Below, piece by piece: positions 54,702-64,000 of a stretch of DNA of 64,000 nt. The notes beneath the pieces are model-generated. The model saw only the letters and a program-made list of their open reading frames with translations. It did not search any database and was not told where the DNA came from. Position 1 is the stretch's first letter. Each line of letters begins with the position of its first letter. This stretch comes from Odontesthes bonariensis (taxonomy: Eukaryota; Chordata; Actinopteri; Atheriniformes; Atherinopsidae): the NCBI RefSeq assembly GCF_027942865.1, contig NC_134528.1:31136732-31200731 (forward strand). Reading direction: 5' to 3'. The translations under genes were made by a program, and so were the position numbers.

Positions 54702-56338
54702 GTGAGTATAACGATCGTCGAGAGCACTTTCAACTAGTTCCAAAAGTTATTTGACATCAGATAAAAAAAGAGTGCAGCTAATGGGCTGAGCTTTGTTAGC
54801 TTGCTCCACTGACCTGGTGTCGTGATTAAGCTAAGTTTTGACCTTAGTGCTCGAAGTCCTACATTGCTTCAAAAACCTTATCAACAGGAGACAACAGGTT
54901 GCGGAATTATTAGTAGACGCCACGATGTTTTTCCCTGTGTGATATTGATGTGTTGTGTCCCCACACTTGTTCGCCTTGCGGCGGAATGATCTGCTGCTGA
55001 GTCTACAGGACATGCTAACACCGTGTGTGTGATTCATAGTCATCCATGCTGCTGGTGAGTCAGGCCTAACCGAATGGGACTTATCTTTAGTGTCGCTGAA
55101 TGTGTCGTACAAGTCTCTACGTGCCCAGTCAGGTCAGATGGAGCTGAGGTGTTATTAACTAATCAGTTCAAGCAGGTAACCGTGAGGCTGAACATTTTGT
55201 GATTGTGTTTGGTTTCTATATACCTGATAGTTTCCCCCAGACAAGTCGGTGAAATCTCAAGTTAATACAGTGTAGGTGCGATATATTTCCTTCAGCTCTT
55301 TCTCTTGCCCTGTGACATTCTCTTTCCTCTCCCTACTTGTGTTTTTCCACTCTGTATATATTCAGAAGCAGTGGTTGCATAACTCAGGGTAATGGGGCTT
55401 GGAATGTGGTGGAAAGACCAGAAGGGAGTGGTGGAGAAAAAAAGAAACGCCTTTCCATTTAGCAAGTTTTGCCTTCAAGCACAACTCCTCTGACGTGGAA
55501 TTTAAGAGATGGTTGTAAAAGACTGTTGTCCCAGTTTGATAACTGTCCAGACCTGGATCAGTACATGAAGCATGGGGGTGTTTGGCTCTGGTGCCAGAGG
55601 ATTTTTCCTGAAGCTGAAACCAGATGCTGGGTGCTCAAAATGATGGAGATTGCTGGAACCCTCCCCTTCCCCCCTTTACTCTGTCTCTTGTGTTTCTCTG
55701 TGTTTGATTGTTCTTTTTCCTATGTTCTGCGCTCTCCTTCCCTCCATCTGGTTGTTGGTGGCGTTTGATGTCAGGAAACCAGGGAAATTGACCTGTAGCT
55801 CAGAGTCAAGCCCCATTTTAAAGCTCTTGGGCTGTTTTCTCAGCTGCATGCAGGGTGGTGAGGTGTGGTGGTGGTGGTGGTGGTGGTGGTGGGGGGGGGG
55901 GTAGATCTAGTATAAAGAAGGGGTCTTGCTTTTTTTTAAGTTGTCAAGAATATTTTGTCCACAACGCACTATTTACAGACTATGGCAATAACATGCCTTA
56001 AAATCCACAAAGCTCTGAGCTGAGACAAAAAGTTCAGACTAACTTACTCTACTTCTCAAGTTCAAGCCAGCTTGTGCTGTCAGCTGCTCTGAGGAGCATG
56101 CATCTTCCATCCAGCAGCAGCCTCAGAGGATATCAGAGCCCAGTGGATAAACTATCTGAGGCTAATGTTCCAGCAGAGTTAGCTAAAGACTGTGGATGTG
56201 CAGCAGCCACTTTTCATCCCACTGTTTTAACAACTTGGTCCAGTTCAACGCTGGACTGAAGAAAGGAGAATCTGGAGAGGAGACGAGGCTCGTAAGGTCT
56301 GTGTAGCTGTAGTCTTTTGATCACAGGTTGCTGCTTAA
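54702..56338 (+). other. reep3 intron 1, 5' part
   Basis: Starts at the GTGAGT donor. No exon or named repeat is recognised before the foldback element. A (GGT)n then G10 tract is at about 55863-55901. Confidence 0.7.
55863..55901. repeat. (GGT)n and poly-G tract
   Basis: About nine GGT units running into ten G residues; a simple repeat with quadruplex potential on the sense strand of reep3 intron 1. Confidence 0.9.
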
Positions 56339-56938
56339 AGGGATAGTTTGCCTCTTTTGGCATGAAGCTGTATGACATCCCATACTAGCAACATCATTTC
56401 TGAACATCTTCTTACCCCCTGCTGCGTCCTGTGAGCAGAGTTCCAGCCTCGTTTTGGCGTTGACGAAGGTCGTCCGGCTAGTTGGCTGGGGCTTAAAAAA
56501 TAAAGCGTCTTGCTTCTCAAGAATCAGAATCAGAATTACTTTATTAATCCCTTGCAAAAAAGGAATTTCACGCAAGGGATTAATAAAGTAATTCTGATTC
56601 TGATTCTGAAAAAAATACGAGTTCAAAAGTGTAATACATTTGCATCGCAGTGATATGAGGGGGGAGAAAATAGGGCCAAGCCATTGTGAGGTCTGACTTT
56701 TTCCTGGAGAACGATTTTGTGATGCAAATGTATTACTCTTTTGAACGCATATTGTTTTGAGAAGCAAAACACTTTATTTTTTAAACCCCAGCCAACTAGC
56801 CGGACTACCTTCATCAACGCCAAAACGAGGCTGGAACTCTGCTCACAGGACGCAGCAGGGGGTAAGAAGATGTTCAGAAATGATGCTGCTGATATGGGAT
56901 GTCATACAGCTTCATGTCAGAAGAGGCGAACTATCCCT
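56339..56938. mobile_element. TTAA-flanked foldback element in reep3 intron 1
   Basis: TTAA at 56335-56338 and 56939-56942 flank inverted arms of about 180 bp. They begin AGGGATAGTTTGCCTCTTTT and, reverse complemented on the right, AGGGATAGTTCGCCTCTTCT; both contain AGCTGTATGACATCCCATA and CAGCAGGGGGTAAGAAGATG-type sequence. The centre carries a LINE-tail palindrome (56520-56607) that is absent from the partial sister copy at 61888. Frames in the arms are non-coding. Confidence 0.88.
56520..56607. repeat. Perfect palindrome of LINE 3' tails
   Basis: A 36-bp arm (56520-56555, ending AATCCCTTGC) and its exact reverse complement (56572-56607) surround a 16-bp loop. The arm is the 3' terminus of an L2-type LINE (GGGATTAATAAAGTAATTCT plus GATTCT units), so two tails sit head to head. 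Confidence 0.93.
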
Positions 56939-57169
56939 TTAAATTGCCAACTTGTTCAAACAAATACACCAACTGTGGGTGAAGGACCAAGAGTGTATTG
57001 TATGTTGGTAGGAAAGGAGAAATAAGAATTGGATATCTGGATTCCAAGGAACATACTTGATTCTATTTTCAATACCATCAAGTGAAAAATATCAAATGGA
57101 GAGACACAACATGTTTTTAACAAACAGAGCTCCGGACTTACTTTCTAAAGTTGGTGGAATGACTTTAAT

Positions 57170-57600
57170 GCAGCACTTCCATTTTTTGTCATCTTAACTG
57201 CATTCCAGATAAATAAATGATTTGGTCATTAACTGTCTACCTGGGTGTAATGTGAGGTATTTGAGGCAGGGAACTGTCTTCACAGCTCCTCTGTTAACAC
57301 AGAGAGGATGTAGGGGATTGTCAGCCTTCTGGAAATCTTTTTTTGGGTTTTCCTGATGTTTAGGATCAGGTTGTTCAACCACCGTTTATCTGTCTCCTGC
57401 CTGTATGCTAACTCATTTCTGCCGGTAATGTGTCCCGCACGGCCTAGTCATCTGCAAACCTAACGATGGGGTTGCTCTGCAGTCATGTGTCAGCAGTGTG
57501 TAGAACGGGTGGCTGAGGCAGCCGGTGTTGATGCAAACAGGCTCTGATCACTCCACAATCCAGTTGCAGGAGAGGATATTCAGAGCACTGCCAGTTTTTT
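57170..57600 (-). pseudogene. LINE reverse transcriptase remnant
   Basis: On the minus strand QSNPIVRFADD (about 57480-57448) is RT motif C, followed by decayed NNLILNIRKTQKK, the equivalent of NNLxLNxxKTKE, and further thumb-like pieces. Stops and shifts are frequent. L2/Rex1-type. Confidence 0.65.
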
Positions 57601-58649
57601 CACCAGTGTTTGGGTGATGGTTGTATTGAAGGTGGAACCAACTCAAATAGTCTCAAATGAGGTAAAACCAGGTGCACATTTTTAGAATTGGGTGCCACAT
57701 CTTGCTTGGTCTTGGTTGAAAAGGGAAGTGTTGTACTCTATCTCTGCTGTGTTTTGACCAAAGCATGTCACACACATTTCATTGGGATCTCAGGAAATGG
57801 TGTCAAAAGGGGTCCGTCTCCTTTAAGGTCCACTAAAGGAAAATTAATTCAATTCCAAATGAGTCGCATTCATTAAAAAAAAAGGAGTTGAGAAGTGTAA
57901 TAAGATTTTACCCTCGTGCATCAGTTTTTCAGTCAGTTAAGTCATTTCCAGGGAGACTGGTAATCCAGGGCCATGGTGACTTAATTACATCATGCTTCTC
58001 ATTTGCGTTTCTCCTCCACAGTTCTCTGATGCATATACACAACAGTGAATGATTTCCCCTGGGTAGTGTTCACCTGAACATGCCCCATTCTCCCTACTAG
58101 GGCTCATTTTCTACAACTGCAGCAGAATCACCTAATTCCTGTTCATAAGATCTAATGACTTGGAATTTATTTGTAGATTTCTCTGTGACCAGAGCAATTT
58201 ACCAGCCTGCCTGATAAATTCCAGTTTTCTCCCACAGTGAAGGGACAGTGAAAGAGATGAACAGAGCAGCAGAACATGCAGGAGAACCTGTGAAGTGTCG
58301 CTGTTCATGATGCTAACTCTGCTCACCACTGGAATCTGCCTCCATCCAGGCTCTTTCCACATCTGTCACCTGTTATCACTGTAGTTAACACTTAGCCTCA
58401 AAGTGATATCATTTAGCTTGCTTTTGAATTACTTCTTTATGGTTGGACTTCTGTGGTTTGCTGCATTATCACAGCGTGGATCCTCAGTGGTTATGCTGAT
58501 GGAAATCTAGATGCCACTCATCCACTGTTGGTAACTACAAATTGTCCAACGTCCCCAATAAAAAGTGAAAAGTGGCGTCTGTTTCTGCCTGTGAATATTG
58601 TTTTATCTGTCTGTTCTTGGACGCTCTATTGCCTTTGCATTCTGCTGTT
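57601..58649 (+). other. reep3 intron 1, unannotated part
   Basis: No recognised feature. Confidence 0.45.
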
Positions 58650-59470
58650 CTCTTGATATGTCTGCTCAGACGGTATCCACAGGGCCCTTTATCACAATAT
58701 TAGCTGTTAGGTTATTATCTGTTATTTTGTCGAGTATCCAGCCTAATCCTGGTGTATTCACTGACTTAATGAATATATCGGGGCTTCGTAAAATTTCCAT
58801 ATAATTTCTTGCAGCTTGCTTCCAAAATGATATATCCTGTGAATCTCGGCTGCTTTGGAAGGTGCTGATGTTATTGCTAATTCTGCGACTTTTCTTTTCA
58901 AGATAAAGATGCTTTTGATATTTATCTCTCAGACCATCCTCGGAGGGGCAGTGGTGTATGTTAAATCCACTCCACACAAGACCTGCTCTCTAACTCTGCT
59001 TCTCAGAAGTGTTAGCTTTAAGTATTGATTTGTCTGGTGGTCAGTTTCGCCTCCTTCTGCCATCACTAACACTCTAGCTTTTATTTGAATGACATTTTAA
59101 GCGAATCATGCTGGCTGGTGATTGTAATTCGCTCCCAACTGTGTCTCTTAATGCGCATCATCTGTTTTGATATCAGATCATTGATATTTCCGCTCGTCTT
59201 ACCCAGTTGTCCAGACAAATAAACCCTTATTGATCTTTCCTTCCACCAACACACAACACAGATACTCTGTCACTCAGGGCTTAAGCCAATGGTTTAAGAG
59301 ATCACTGTTGGGTTAGTGTGGTTAGGATACAATACTAAAGTGCCCTGTGCTAAGCCTCTGGTTACATAATGAAAACTGAAGTGGCAAAGATGCTTCCATT
59401 CCAAAAACAAAGAAAGCAATGTGATTCCTATTTATTTCAAGCCACATAATGTTAAAATGATTGAACGGTT
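58650..59470 (+). pseudogene. LINE endonuclease-domain remnant
   Basis: Pieces in several frames follow the order of a CR1/L2-type ORF2 start: VILSSIQPNPG (S-x-x-x-x-N-P-G-P motif before the endonuclease), SDHPRRGSGVYVKST (the R-G-G-G-V-x-V/Y-V-K block), then LAGDCN (equivalent to GDFN) and LSRQINPY. Strongly decayed, no open frame. Confidence 0.5.
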
Positions 59471-60791
59471 TTTCCAAACCATAAAGTCTCTCCCTGGCAA
59501 CTCTTACACACCGCTGCCTTCTCAATTACATGTCAACTTCATCCTTGTGTCAAATACATCTGAGATGCATGACTGTCCAAACATACATCTTCTTGCCTCC
59601 AGCTCCAGATTCCGTTGGTAAACTTGAGTATCCATACCTTTTCATTTGCTCAGTTCTCTCTTGGAAAAGTTTATTTTGTTTTAGGGGGGGCTTCAGGGCT
59701 GTGTTGACAGGTGCCTCTTCTTTTGTACATGATCCAAGAAATGTCTGAGGTATATACAGCTGCCACCTAGTATTGTTCTGATGCATCCTTAGCCCCCAAA
59801 CGTTTTTTTGTTTTGCCTGTGACCTTCACCAGCCCTCTTTGAAAGACATCCACATTTTAGCCATCTAGTATACATTTTCTGAGAGGGCGGATACCCAGGG
59901 ATGGACATAGATCGCATATCACCCATGCTATTTGAATTTGTGGACTTATACGTATAACCATTCCCAACAGAACATTCAAGCAAAAAAATCATAAAGCTAC
60001 CACAGGGGCAGAGGGAAGTCTCAGAGAAGTTTCTAAAGGTTTAATGGGCCAGATCCTTAAAAACACTGCCAGCCCCAACAACCTTCCACCTTGCTTATAC
60101 ACCTACAATATAGCTGGCTTACATTGCTCCCATGTTGAGCATTAAAATGGATTGCTTTATAGCTATATGCATTCTGCATGCTTTTTTTTAAAGATAACAA
60201 ATACGATGCAGACAATCTCTTGTTATTCTCTTTTCTTAATTATTATTTCTTCTTCACCTTTACTTACATGTCATTTCAAATGTGGGTTTTTAGTTACACT
60301 AACACAGTAATTCAGTTTCTCTGCAGTCTTTTCCATTTTTAGTGTAGTACCTCTGAACACAAACTGACAGACTAGATATTGTTGCTATCAGACTGCTCAA
60401 AGAAATTTTTTTTTTTTGGCCTTTTGGTTTTCTTCCAGACAGTTTCAAACATGTTGTTGGTCATCCACTTACTACAAAAAGACTTTTTTGGAGCCCTTAT
60501 CTTTAGGCAACCATAAATCAATCTCCAAACGTTCTTTTTTTGTATCGAAGGTTGTGGAGAAAGGCATCTCTGCACAGTTGATCTGATTTCTGAATGATAA
60601 CGGCTCTTTTTAAGGGGACCAATGACCCTCTGCTACATATTGCCATAGCGTAGAGGGACATGTGTGTGACTCATTAATTGGTCCATGCTTTGTAACATAT
60701 TAATGGAAATGTGCATGGAATATTCTTTTTGCAACTCATATAAACAACATAATGGAAACATTGTCCTAAGGTGAATTGTCTCTCTTGACAG
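59471..60791 (+). other. reep3 intron 1, 3' part
   Basis: AT-rich; ends in a pyrimidine tract and TTGACAG acceptor at 60791. No other feature is recognised. Confidence 0.7.
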
Positions 60792-60864
60792 GCTGCTGTT
60801 TGGAACGCTGTATCCTGCATATTACTCTTACAAAGCTGTTAAGACCAAAAATGTCAAGGAATAC
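60792..60864 (+). CDS. reep3: REEP3 coding exon 2
   Basis: Acceptor TCTTGACAG precedes 73 bases that complete the split valine codon and encode [20 protein letters not shown] then VKEY, followed by donor GTAAGT at 60865. This is the first membrane segment and the start of the cytosolic loop of REEP proteins. [16 protein letters not shown] matches REEP3 best: REEP4 has [18 protein letters not shown] and REEP1 has KSKDIKEY. Exons 1 and 2 together give exactly 35 codons, so the next junction is phase 0. Confidence 0.95.
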
Positions 60865-61883
60865 GTAAGTTCACACATTACATGGCATTGCACAGCAACA
60901 GGTGACAGAAACTATGAGTACTTAAATGTGAAAATAAGTGAAAGGTTTGGGTGAGCAGCCCAAGTGGACACATTATTATTGTTTTTTCATTTAACATACG
61001 AGAATTTGATGGGAAAGTACACATGAATGTTTTCTCAGGGCTGTTTTTTTTTGTGAAAGTGGGTGATGTAATTTCTGTGAGTGAGAATGAAATCCCAGTC
61101 GTTCACAGCTTGAACACATTAGCTCACGGGCTGAAGGACAGTAAGCCGTAACTTCCCTTTGTCTTCTGATGCATAGGGTTGTAGTAGGCATGCTGCGGAT
61201 TAACAATTACTGATGTAATCACATTTATCTGAGACAGTTGTGGTAACATAACTGTCATAATCATTTTAAAAACATCTGGGTGAAACAGACACAAATGTGG
61301 TGTTTTCCACTTTGTTTTTCACCATTTTGATAGATTTGACTGACCGACAAAGTGGACATATGTTTTTATAACATCACGTATTCCTGTCCTCTGCTGTAAA
61401 AATCAGGGTTTTATACACAATATTAACACTTGGGTGAGCTGCCAAGGTATATTTACAGCCGTCCAACTACATTTAGCTACCTACTGACATATTTTTAGTA
61501 TTTCTTATCCAAATAGTGAGGATTCAGTTCAACCCCTTCCTCCCTCTCTGTCTCTCTCACTGGCACTCGCAGACATTCCATTGGCCTCTCTGCCCCTCAT
61601 GCTCATACCAGATTAAAACATTATCTTGCACAGCAGGGACACTTGTTGGTTTGCACTGTCATCAAAAGCTCTTGGCCAAATTTAGACTTTTTTTCAGACC
61701 CATAACGGATGTCTTCAAAAAAGCTCAGAGTGAGAAGAAATAGGCTTTTAAACAAACTTTTCTGACTTTATATTTGAGTTTTTCTTGCACTGTTCCTCTC
61801 TGCTTCAAGCACAGAGGGAGGCCTCATATCCGCTCAAGACTTAGCTGCAGTTAATATAAGACCTAAATACTGGGGCTGACTAC
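60865..61883 (+). other. reep3 intron 2, first part
   Basis: Begins GTAAGT. No named repeat is recognised before the half foldback element at 61888. Confidence 0.6.
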
Positions 61884-61887
61884 TTAA

Positions 61888-62178
61888 AGGGATAGTTCGC
61901 CTCTTTTGACATGAAGCTGTATGACATCCCATATTAGCAACATCATTTATGAACATCTTCTTACCCCCTGCTGCGTCCTGTGAGCAGAGTTCCAGCCTCG
62001 TTTTGGTGTTGACGAAAGTAGTCCGGCTAGTTGGCTGGGGCCACAAAAATAAAGTGTTTTGCTTCTCAAAACAATATGCGTTCAAAAGAGTAATACATTT
62101 GCATCACAAAATCGTTCTCCAGGAAAAAGTCAGACCTCACAATCGCTTGGCCCTATTTTCTCTCCCTTCGTATCACTG
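61888..62178. mobile_element. Half of a TTAA foldback element
   Basis: TTAA (61884-61887) then AGGGATAGTTCGCCTCTTTT and the whole left arm and loop of the element at 56339-56938. The right arm is missing; sequence breaks at about 62178. Confidence 0.85.
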
Positions 62179-62194
62179 CCTGCTGTGCAGACCA

Positions 62195-62730
62195 AGCAGA
62201 CCGAGCAGTCCCCTGCTTCCGAGCAGCAAACACCGTAACAGGCGCGGCTGTGCTCCTGAACACCACCAAAACCAAAGAGCTGGTGGTGGACTTCAGGAGA
62301 TCTAAAACCCCATACCAGTCAGTCTGCATTGATGGAGGGGAGATAGAGACCGTTCAGACCTGCAGATACCTGGGGGTGGTGCTGGATAATAAACTGGAGT
62401 GGTCTGCCAACATAGAAGCGGTGTACAGGAGGGGCCAGAGCCGTCTCTTCTTCCTGAGACGGCTCAGGTCCTTCAATGTCTGCAGTGATATGATGTGCAT
62501 GTTTTATCACACTATCATTGAGAGTGCACTGTTCTATGCTGCTGTCTGCTGGGGGAGTTGCACTACAGACACAAACTGTAGGCGCCTGGACAAACTGGTG
62601 AAAAAGGCTGGTTCTGTTGTAGGCAGAAGGCTGGACCCTCTCAGTGCTGTGGTGGAGCAACAGATGAGGAATTTCCCCCACTGGGGGATGAATAAAGTAT
62701 TTTTCTATTCTGTTCTATTGTATTCTCTAT
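62195..62730 (+). mobile_element. Rex1-like LINE fragment with internal deletion
   Basis: From 62250, LLNTTKTKELVVDFRRSKTP through RYLGVVLDNKLEW and SVVGRRLDPLSAVVEQQMR matches the copy at 10433-11425 almost residue for residue. After QQMR (about 62669) the C-terminal end is deleted and sequence jumps to the 3' UTR CCCCACTGGGGGATGAATAA and TTCTATTCTG units. Bases 62195-62245 before the LINE match 25640-25690 in inverted orientation. It lies in reep3 intron 2, same strand. Confidence 0.85.
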
Positions 62731-62875
62731 ATAAATATACAGACATACATTCATTTTTTGTTATTTTATCTGTCTTCAAATTGTGGGATTGCTGAAATAT
62801 TGCAGTGCTGATAAAAACAATAAACTTAGTCATCCAGTGTTCTCTGTTTCACTCCCTGTGTGTGCATGAGTGTAG

Positions 62876-62952
62876 GTCCGATGGATGATGTACTGGATTG
62901 TATTTGCCCTCTATACTGTCGTGGAGACCATCACTGATCTAACATTGGCATG
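62876..62952 (+). CDS. reep3: REEP3 coding exon 3
   Basis: Acceptor GAGTGTAG (ending 62875), then 77 bases encoding VRWMMYWIVFALYTVVETIT then DLTLA and two bases of a tryptophan codon, with donor GTAAGT at 62953. VRWMMYWIVFALYT is the second membrane segment of REEP3 (REEP1/2 have VKWMMYWI, and FALYT versus FALF separates REEP4). The first three exons give 60 codons plus two bases, and the remainder of the TB2/DP1/HVA22 domain lies beyond the window. Confidence 0.95.
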
Positions 62953-63104
62953 GTAAGTTACTCTCTAATACTGTACACTCACCCCAGTAAACACGCACAG
63001 ACACATGCTGAGGAACTAATCATCCAGTAAATTACTTAGGAAATCTTTGGTGTTTGGACATTGCACAGCTAATGTGGCTGACATGACCGTTCCCTTTGAT
63101 GTGT

Positions 63105-63270
63105 GGATTAAGACAGTTTCTTCCCCTGGGCCAAACGTACTGCAAACATCCATGGGCACACACACTTTCACTCACTCATAGTCGATCTATAACGGGGGAT
63201 ATGCGAGAGCACCTTCAGTTTTGTTGTACCACCACAGTGCAATGACAATAAAAGGCTATTCTATTCTAGA
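63105..63270 (+). repeat. LINE 3' tail in reep3 intron 3
   Basis: AGTTTCTTCCCCTGGGCC, TTGTACCACCACAGTGCAAT and GACAATAAAAGGC followed by TATTCTATTCT are the C-terminal and 3' UTR end of a LINE, with no longer coding part. Confidence 0.65.
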
Positions 63271-63422
63271 TCAGAGCTGAAATTGTTATGCTAAGGGAAA
63301 TGTAAACCATTTGGTAAACTTTAAGGTAAAAAACAAGTACTGAGTTTGAGTTACTTTGCTTTGAATTACTTTAGTAATCCCAAAGTCATCAGTAATAGAT
63401 ACAAGTAAGTCATTGTGTAGAG

Positions 63423-64000
63423 TTATTGCTGTTGGCAGGAATGGCTTGTACATGCCTCTTTAATCGTTATGCACTCTAGACGGTGTGGTGTGTTATGAAT
63501 TCCATCTAGTAACTTGTGGAGCATTCTTCTCGGTACAGTCATGTTCAGGGGCTCCAGAGCAGGCCCCAGCACAGAGCCAGCCTTCTTTATCAGTTTGTTC
63601 AGTTTCTCTGAGTCTCTGACTCTGCTGCTGCCCAACAGATGCTGCTATCCTCCCAGGATAGAAATAGTACTTGGCTTTTTCCTGGTCCCAAACCATGTTG
63701 CAAAATCATTAACCAGTTCCCTGTACCCAGCCTCTTGTCCATCACTGATACATCCACCAGCTGCAGAGTCATCAGAGCATTTCTGGAGATGGCAGGACTC
63801 TGAGTCCTACTGGAAGTCTGAGGTGTACAGAGTGCAGAGAAACAGTGAGAGTACAGTCCCCTGTGGTGCTGCTGTGCTGCGGACCACCTTCTCAGACACA
63901 CAACCCTTCAGCCTCACACACTGTGCTCTCTTTGTCAGGAAGTCAACAATCCAGGTGGTTGTGGAGGCATCCACCTGGATTTTCTGCAGCTTCTTACATA
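63423..64000 (-). mobile_element. Rex1-like LINE remnant, runs off right edge
   Basis: On the minus strand broken frames follow the same order as the copies at 10433 and 62195: AAPQGTVLSLFL (motif B), CSDDSA (motif C, degenerate), KLNKLIKKAGSVLGPALEPL (compare LDKLVKKAGSVVGRRLDPL), RRMLHKLLDGIHNTPHRLE. It is an older, more diverged relative. Its 5' part continues past 64000. Confidence 0.72.

Noticed and set aside
56321..57025. Repeated frames with TSRTTFVNAKTRLELCSQDA
   Set aside because: The same peptide appears on both strands because it comes from the arms of the foldback element and its sister copy.

Overview
The window is nuclear DNA from a teleost fish. It carries the first exons of two vertebrate genes in a known arrangement and is otherwise dominated by transposable elements. 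The minus-strand exon at 34726-34881 encodes the start of JMJD1C (MAVEARPELVGKRFLCV...) and ends at a clean GT splice donor. Plus-strand exons at 54670-54701, 60792-60864 and 62876-62952 splice in phase into the start of REEP3. The two genes lie head to head with about 19.8 kb between start codons, the order and orientation I know for human JMJD1C/REEP3. The organism call rests on this intron-exon structure and on fish repeat families: L2/Maui-like, Rex1-like and L1 LINEs, a restriction-like-endonuclease LINE, Tc1, hAT, PIF/Harbinger, TTAA-flanked foldback elements, and a SINE-like repeat with a (GGATG)n tail.

Layout. Bases 1-34725 are inferred to be jmjd1c intron 1, which runs off the left edge. 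They hold: a THAP-domain remnant (399-619); a Harbinger element (1437-3789) with a hAT element nested in it (2613-3468) that carries a rearranged piece of 18S rRNA; several MITEs with readable target-site duplications; a 393-bp-arm foldback element (9523-10399); a Rex1-like LINE (10433-11425); an L2-type LINE (14975-17017); a THAP-containing TTAA element (25311-26819); a full-length hAT element with an apparently intact two-exon transposase (27158-30149); and a 1.7-kb minisatellite full of CACGTG sites (31022-32695).

The interval between the two genes (34882-54669) holds a three-level nest (LINE, then TTAA foldback, then a MITE) with a 12-bp minisatellite that appears to have grown from LINE codons. 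It also holds a Tc1 element with one visible nonsense change inserted in a SINE-like repeat, a restriction-like-endonuclease (NeSL/Hero/R2-like) retrotransposon with a 1052-codon open frame, and a composite LINE locus: an I/Jockey-like LINE split by a solo LTR, then fused to a 5'-truncated L1 and a truncated Harbinger MITE.

From 54670 to the right edge is reep3, with exons 1-3 separated by introns of 6.1 kb and 2.0 kb that contain a foldback element and LINE remnants.

The two host genes encode an N-terminal part of a nuclear JmjC-family protein and an ER-shaping membrane protein. Adjacency does not by itself imply a shared function. I did not find a clearly new biological system. The strongest unusual items are the hAT element that captured and remodelled 18S rDNA, the intact hAT transposase, the E-box-rich minisatellite, and the nested or chimeric retroelement loci.
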